The position numbers and the translations under genes are program-made. From assembly GCA_021823165.1 (NCBI GenBank), contig JAKAOS010000011.1, positions 1 to 32,433 of the forward strand: a stretch of DNA of 32,433 bases. The letters are read 5' to 3'. Each line of letters starts with the position of its first letter. Within the stretch, counting starts at the first letter, position 1. This DNA is from Actinomycetes bacterium (lineage in GTDB: Bacteria > Actinomycetota > Acidimicrobiia > Acidimicrobiales > JAKAOS01). The notes under the pieces are model-generated. The model did no database searches, was not told where the DNA came from, and worked only from the letters and a program-made list of their open reading frames with translations. Shown piece after piece: positions 28,001 through 32,433 of this stretch.

Positions 28001-29160
28001 ACCGAGGCAAGGAGCGAGACACATTCCACCAGTTCGTCCCGGGTGAGGGGAAAGATTCGCCCTACGGGCACCCCCTCAAGGCTGTGGTTGGACCGGCCGA
28101 CCCGTTGCAGGAGCGTGGAGATGCTGCGCGGAGAGCCGACTTGGCAGACCAGTTCCACGGGGCCCACGTCGATCCCCAGTTCCAAAGAGGCCGTTGCCAC
28201 CAATACCGACAACGCGCCGGCTCGGAGTTCCGCCTCCACTCGCTGACGCCGTTCCCTGGAGAGGCTTCCATGATGGGCCGCCACCTTCTCGGTGCCCAGT
28301 CGTTCTCCCAGCAGATGTGCGATGCGTTCCGATAACCGCCTGGTGTTGACGAATACCAAGGTGGTGCGCCGTTCCTGGGCAAGGGCTGCAATGCGATCCA
28401 AGACGTCGTCGAACTGAGACGCGGAGGCCACCACCTCCAACTCCCCGCCGGGTAGTTCCAGGCCAAGGTCCATGGCTCTTTTGTGGCCGATGTTCACTAT
28501 GGCCGGCATTGGCCGAGCGCCCACCAAAAGCCGTCCAACCGCTTCTATTGGGCGCTGGGTCGCGGACAGGCCGATGCGCTGCGGGTGGTTCTGGCAGAGG
28601 TCCTCCAGGCGTTCCAGGGTCAAAGCGAGGTGCGATCCCCGCTTGTTCCCCGCAATCGCGTGAATCTCGTCGACGATGACCGTCTCCACCTTGGCCATGG
28701 AGCGCCTTCCGCTGTCGGAGCCAACAAGCAGATAGAGAGACTCAGGGGTCGTCACGACGAAGGTGGGTGGGCGCCTCGCCATCTTGGCCCTCTCGGATGC
28801 AGAAGTGTCGCCCGTGCGGAGCCCAACGCCGATCGGGGCCGGAGAGAGGCCTATTTCGCAGGCAACTTCGGCAATCTCGGAAAGGGGGCGGGTGAGGTTC
28901 TCGGCCACATCCGTGGCGAGGGCCTTGAGCGGAGACACATAGACGATCCGTGTCGTTGCGGCGACGTCCTCTCCAGACTCATGGGCCCGGTAGAGGAGGT
29001 CGATGCCGACCAGGAAGGCGGCCAGGGTCTTGCCCGACCCGGTGGGCGCCGCAATGAGAGTGTCTTTCCCCTTGGCAATGTGAGCCCAGCCGGCCGCCTG
29101 GGCTTCGGTAGGCCTGCCAGAAAAGCGCCGCCTGAACCACTCGGCAACTGCTGGGTGCAT
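25027..29160 (-). CDS. lhr: Large Lhr-type ATP-dependent DEAD/DEAH helicase
   Basis: MHPAVAEWFRRRFSGRPTEAQAAGWAHIAKGKDTLIAAPTGSGKTLAAFL, VIVDEIHAIAGNKRGSHLALTLERLE, GLSATQRPIE, VGRSNHSLEGVPVGRIFPLTRDELVE; about 1,377 aa. Confidence 0.95.
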   Translation of the reverse strand: MHPAVAEWFRRRFSGRPTEAQAAGWAHIAKGKDTLIAAPTGSGKTLAAFLVGIDLLYRAHESGEDVAATTRIVYVSPLKALATDVAENLTRPLSEIAEVACEIGLSPAPIGVGLRTGDTSASERAKMARRPPTFVVTTPESLYLLVGSDSGRRSMAKVETVIVDEIHAIAGNKRGSHLALTLERLEDLCQNHPQRIGLSATQRPIEAVGRLLVGARPMPAIVNIGHKRAMDLGLELPGGELEVVASASQFDDVLDRIAALAQERRTTLVFVNTRRLSERIAHLLGERLGTEKVAAHHGSLSRERRQRVEAELRAGALSVLVATASLELGIDVGPVELVCQVGSPRSISTLLQRVGRSNHSLEGVPVGRIFPLTRDELVECVSLLASVTRGELDAIVSPRPALDVAAQQLIAEVAAGPRTVEDLFSLLCRAAPFAEVSRASFDEVVSLVTKGVETGRGRRGAYLQLDSVNGILRPRRGARLAAATSGGSIPETGDFKVIAEPADLLVGTVNEDFALESMRGDVFLLGSHSWRILSVQAGEVRVSDAAGEAPNVPFWLGEAPARTMELSQAVSELRASIEEILSDGTKDKAISFLGNIPGVGTDAAETVVEYLAAGRAALGALPTQTKIVFERFFDESGGMQLVVHAPFGGRINRALGFALRKKFCRSFNFELQAAATDDAVLLSLGPHHSFPLDEVPRYVSSATLRPTLEQAILTSPLFQSRWRWTLNRALVVLRFKSGRRNPPAIQRMEADDLLAAVFPQAAACQENVSGPIEIPEHLLVRQSIEDTLHEALDIDGFEQLLRGLEEGSVGAHCIDTTEPSVLAHEIVTARPYAFLDDEELQNRRTNAVSLRRGLEVDLSSIGKLDEAAIRRVEAEILPDPKDADELADLLELRVLMRPQPQWEALFSKLAETSRAEVVIGNASVMWSSAETAELVQSALAGEDAALRQLLRGHLETGGILSARDLAEAVGLTELQVEVALLGLETEGFALRGHYRDQAGEEQWVARRILARMHSYSRRNRRSGTEPASRQDFMRFLLRWQHVAPGTQLRGSDGLFAVLDQLQGYEAAAAIWEPQLLKKRLADYSPTWLDSLCHSGEVAWCRLSPRPGNGHQSAWGPSKATPIAVVMREDLPWLLAATRADGEPGPDASPATAEVVEVLGRRGASFSKDIEHATGRLGEDVARALWDGVARGLLMCDGFGAIRSRLAPRHTRALPSARRFRQRRNPGVAGRWSLVPAPDRSQGKEELAERLALQLLARWGVLVRDLVATEKFGLPWRELQWALRRLEDRGIIRGGHFVAGFSGEQFALPEAVQELTSTQKRPKDGKAVTISAADPLNLVGRVVAGESVPALHTRTVTFIDGLPATSPSPAAAGVPAAP

Positions 29161-29627
29161 GGACCCAATGGTGCCTGAGCACAAAGACGCCGAGGAAAGC
29201 CTGTCCGCCAGCCGTTGGGCCACACTTAAATGCTAGCGGGCGAACGTCTGTTCTGTATAGATCTCGGTCGCCTCGCATCACGCCCAGGCATCTGGGCAGC
29301 GATGCTGACTCCGCCTTGCAGGAAGTTTCGACACACGACGTTGGCTTCCCTGGGCGGTGCTCATCGAAACTCACTCCTATCCAGCCACCTCAAGCCAACG
29401 CCACTCCAAAGTCCCAAAGGCCGTGATCCGCCATTTCCCAATCACCCGATCAATCGGGAAGCACTCAACCGGCTTCTTGATACGTCACACTGCAACTACT
29501 TTCACCAGAGATACCCAGACAGCCTGTTGGGGCTGGGACAGGATGCAAATTACTGAAACATCACTTGTGATGCCGCAACCTTTGGTATTCTGCTATGCGT
29601 CGGCAAGGACGACAAAGGGGTTTCGGA

Positions 29628-30465
29628 ATGAAGAAGCTTCGGCTCGGCTGCCCCTGAAATGCTTGCCGGGGTAGCGCTTGTTGCTCCGCCCGCGTTCGCC
29701 GCAGACCAACCGAGTGGCTTCTATTACGGGTCTGACGGGTACCAGCCCACACCTAGCGGGCAATATCCTTACAATGAGCCGTTTATCGGAGGCGTGCTCG
29801 GCTTCTATGGTGCCGAGGTCACCACCTGGACGGACATCTTTGGTTGCACGCAGGGTCGGGCATACAATTCAAGAGCGGCGGCCGATGCAAACCTCAATGC
29901 CTCCCAGCTGCAGTGGACGCCGAGCCCCATGGGTACTTCGCTGTACTACTATGCGGCAAAGCCAGGTGCCGATCCATATTACAACGGCAGCACATCCGAG
30001 GCATACGGATGGGGCGTGTACCAAGCCAACAAGGCGATGGCTGTTTATAACCAATACGGCCCTGCCGTTTTCACGCCGATCCTTTTCATGGATGTCGAGT
30101 ACCCCATCCATAAATACAACGGATGGAACCATGTTGTGCACACGGCACCCGGTCCGGGGAACTGCGGCCAACAGATTTCGATAGGCATCTCACCAGCTCT
30201 GGACCGTGCAACGTTCAACGGCTTTTGGAATACCGTGAACAGCAGCGGGTATTTAGTACCCGGAGTGTATTCGTCACCATCATTCTGGAATCATACCTTT
30301 GTCCAAGGGTCTGCATACGCGTCGATTTCCAACACTTGGCAGTGGACATCAGAGGCGAATACGGCACGGCTGAGTTCTCCCACAACTCCAGTTGGTGTCA
30401 AACCTAATACGGATGCGCGAGCTGGTTTGGAGATGCTAGTAGTTTCCGGCAGCTTGTATGGATAA
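29628..30465 (+). CDS. Secreted protein, possibly with a glycoside-hydrolase-like (TIM-barrel) fold; signal peptide split by a +1 frameshift
   Basis: Track ORF 29659-30465 begins MLAGVALVAPPAFAADQ. A better start with SD AAAGGGG lies at 29628 in another frame (MKKLRLGCP stop). Body includes FTPILFMDVEYPIHKYNGWN, FNGFWNTVNSSGYLVPGVYSSPSFWNHTF. Confidence 0.6.
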
Positions 30466-30485
30466 ACAGAGATAGGTAAGTCACA

Positions 30486-31178
30486 ATGGGAATTAGATCA
30501 GTGGGGTTAAGGTTGAAAATATTGACGACTCGGTCGAAGAGTATGGGCCTGGGTATTGCAGTCGTATTTGGCATCGGCGCCGTTGTCGGTGGTTCTTTGG
30601 TAGCCGCTCGCTCTGGTGGCAGCAAGCCAATTGTCGTGGAACCGGCAAATGCTGTAGGGGTACTACCAGCCTGCAGCACAGGCCAGCTCGCGCTGAGTTC
30701 TACTGGCGGGAATGCTGCAGGTGTGTGGACCTACGGGGTGTACGCGATCAAAAATGTTGGCACGGGCTCCTGCAGAGTCCAAGGCGTCCCGGCTCTTAGA
30801 TTACTGGGACCAACCGGAACGGTAGTAACCAAGTTTGTGGAGAATCCCGCCTCGCTTGCTCGCACCATCAAGGCGTCCCGGCCCGTGACCCTGGCTCCCC
30901 AAGGGGCGGCGTCTTTCTATGTGGGCATCGCATGTGTTCGTAACGTTAATTGGGCACTGCGAGATCAGGGCCCGTTCAAGTTCGAGGTGAGTTTGCCTGG
31001 CATTGCCGGACATGTCGCTCAGAGATCGACAGAGGGTATTCCCTGCCCGGCGCCGGAGACGGTGATTTCTTCGCTCCATGCTGGTTCAACCCTGTCGATA
31101 CCAGGATTTACGACCGGCGGTTCGCCCCCGGTGTCACTTCCCGGATCACGGCTCCCGAAGAAGCTGGCACACCCGTAG
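30486..31178 (+). CDS. DUF4232-like secreted or membrane-anchored protein, copy A
   Basis: N-terminal hydrophobic segment GLGIAVVFGIGAVVGGSLVAA; CSTGQLALS...IKNVGTGSCRVQGVPALRLLGPTG...LAPQGAASFYVGIAC. Confidence 0.75.
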   Translation: MGIRSVGLRLKILTTRSKSMGLGIAVVFGIGAVVGGSLVAARSGGSKPIVVEPANAVGVLPACSTGQLALSSTGGNAAGVWTYGVYAIKNVGTGSCRVQGVPALRLLGPTGTVVTKFVENPASLARTIKASRPVTLAPQGAASFYVGIACVRNVNWALRDQGPFKFEVSLPGIAGHVAQRSTEGIPCPAPETVISSLHAGSTLSIPGFTTGGSPPVSLPGSRLPKKLAHP

Positions 31179-31343
31179 GCGATGGGGCATGGGTCGGCGA
31201 AGTTCTCGGCAGCTGGTGTGCCAGTGACCTACAGGTGGGTGGGCACAAGGCAATGCTTGTGACACTGATCAGGTCGATGCAGCGGTGAGTGCAGACATAG
31301 CCTCGGGCATTCTGGTAAAGGGTCAAAGGGCGGCTGGGTCACA

Positions 31344-32042
31344 ATGGGAATTAGATCAGTGGGGTTAAGCATGAAAAGATTGACGACTCGGTCGAAGAGT
31401 ATGGGCCTGGGTATTGCAGTCGTATTTGGGATTGGCGCCGTTGTCGGTGGTTCTTTGGTAGCCGCTCGCTCTGGTGCCAGCAGGCCAATTGTGGTGGAAA
31501 CGGCAAATGCCGTAGGGGCACTACCGGCGTGCAACATCGGCCAGCTGGCGCTGAGCTCCGTCTACGGGAATGCTGCGGGTGTGTGGGGCTACGTGATATA
31601 CACGATCAAGAATGTTGGCACCGGCTCCTGCAGAGTCCAAGGCGTCCCGGCTCTTAGATTACTGGGCCCGACCGGAGCGGTAGTGATGAGGTTCGTGGAG
31701 AATCCCACCTCGCTTGCTCGCACCATCAAGGCATCCCGGCCGGTAGCTATGGCTCCCCAAGGGGCGGCGTCTTTCTATGTGGGCACTGCATGCGTTCGTG
31801 ACATGTATGTGGCACAGCCGAACCAGGTTCGATCGAAGCTTGAGGTGAGCCTGCCTGGTATCGCTGGGCATGTGATCCAGATGATCCCGTCAGGTGGAGG
31901 ATTGACCTGTCCGGCGCCGGAGACGGTGATTTCTTCGCTCCATGCTGGTTCAACCATGTCGATACCCGGATTTACGACCGGCGGTTCGCCCCCGGTGTCA
32001 CTTCCCGGATCACGGCTCCCGAAGAAGCTGGCACACCCGTAG
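31344..32042 (+). CDS. DUF4232-like secreted or membrane-anchored protein, copy B (tandem paralog)
   Basis: Same architecture and nearly identical N- and C-termini as copy A. Confidence 0.75.
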   Translation: MGIRSVGLSMKRLTTRSKSMGLGIAVVFGIGAVVGGSLVAARSGASRPIVVETANAVGALPACNIGQLALSSVYGNAAGVWGYVIYTIKNVGTGSCRVQGVPALRLLGPTGAVVMRFVENPTSLARTIKASRPVAMAPQGAASFYVGTACVRDMYVAQPNQVRSKLEVSLPGIAGHVIQMIPSGGGLTCPAPETVISSLHAGSTMSIPGFTTGGSPPVSLPGSRLPKKLAHP

Positions 32043-32433
32043 GGACCGGGCATGGCATAGGGTGCTTGGGAAGTACGGGGCAGTTCCAGGGCTAACGCTG
32101 CGAACCGAGCAAGATCAGATTTGGGTGCTGAGGCCAGTCGTGACGAGGGCTCTCCTTGCTGAGCCCCTCTTACGTAGGCTGGAACTGGTGTCCTTGGCCC
32201 TACCGGGAGCTTTGGCACCCTTGGGAGCTGGACTCGGCCATGGTCTTGTGGCCGGCTTTACCAAGAGTTGAGGCGACAGGCGTTGGTTGGTGCCTGTCCG
32301 CAGCGTCTGACTGATGTTTTGCCGGCCACTGTCAGGCTGCAATCCGCTGATGGAGAACCGAGCAATGGTCAAGAGTTGTGGATGAAGTTTCCGGCTCAGG
32401 CTGCGACGGACCCGTTCTGATCGGTCTGGTCGG

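Larger units (their letters stand above)
30480..32042 (+). repeat. Tandem gene duplication (two units of about 0.7 kb, 30480-31178 and 31338-32042)
   Basis: Both units open with gtcacaatgggaattagatcagtggggttaag and close with cggttcgcccccggtgtcacttcccggatcacggctcccgaagaagctggcacacccgtag. Confidence 0.92.

Noticed and set aside
29230-29556. Possible transposase remnant or 108-aa ORF in the lhr downstream-of-start intergenic region
   Set aside because: No transposase motif, no flanking terminal repeats or target duplication could be seen.
31942-32271. 109-aa plus ORF overlapping the end of DUF4232 copy B
   Set aside because: First part is an out-of-frame reading of copy B; the tail (VLRPVVTRALLAEPLLRRLELVSLALPGALAPLGAGLGHGLVAGFTKS) is hydrophobic but has no independent support.

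Overview
This is a high-G+C, actinobacterial-looking chromosomal window (inferred from codon usage and gene content; no rRNA or tRNA was recognised). Main contents from left to right: (i) the 5' part of a minus-strand MFS transporter that continues in frame into a GNAT-like acetyltransferase domain and runs off the left edge; (ii) an aldo/keto reductase and a PAS-PAS-GGDEF-EAL protein; (iii) a possible sulfur-response neighbourhood with an ArsR-rhodanese fusion, an MFS transporter, a ModA-like binding protein without a signal peptide, and a TauE/SafE permease behind a CsoR/CstR-like palindrome; (iv) a Ycf48/BNR-like lipoprotein, MenC-type enolase, MTH1187-type thiamine-binding protein, AarF/UbiB kinase, DUF6458, MsrA, a LysM membrane protein and DUF1918; (v) a compact minus-strand Tad/Flp-type pilus operon (cpaB, cpaE, tadA, tadB, tadC, pilin, three TadE/G-like pseudopilins) with a divergent low-G+C Ser/Thr kinase at its promoter; (vi) an Lhr-type helicase; (vii) a secreted protein whose signal peptide appears frameshifted, followed by tandemly duplicated DUF4232-like secreted or anchored proteins. 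The most interesting signals are the pilus/kinase module with a 12-bp perfect hairpin inside the pilin gene, the CsoR/CstR-like operator, the MFS-GNAT fusion, the CCC-TGA frameshift site, and the mosaic DUF4232 duplication. All family calls come from reading motifs; no database search was run.
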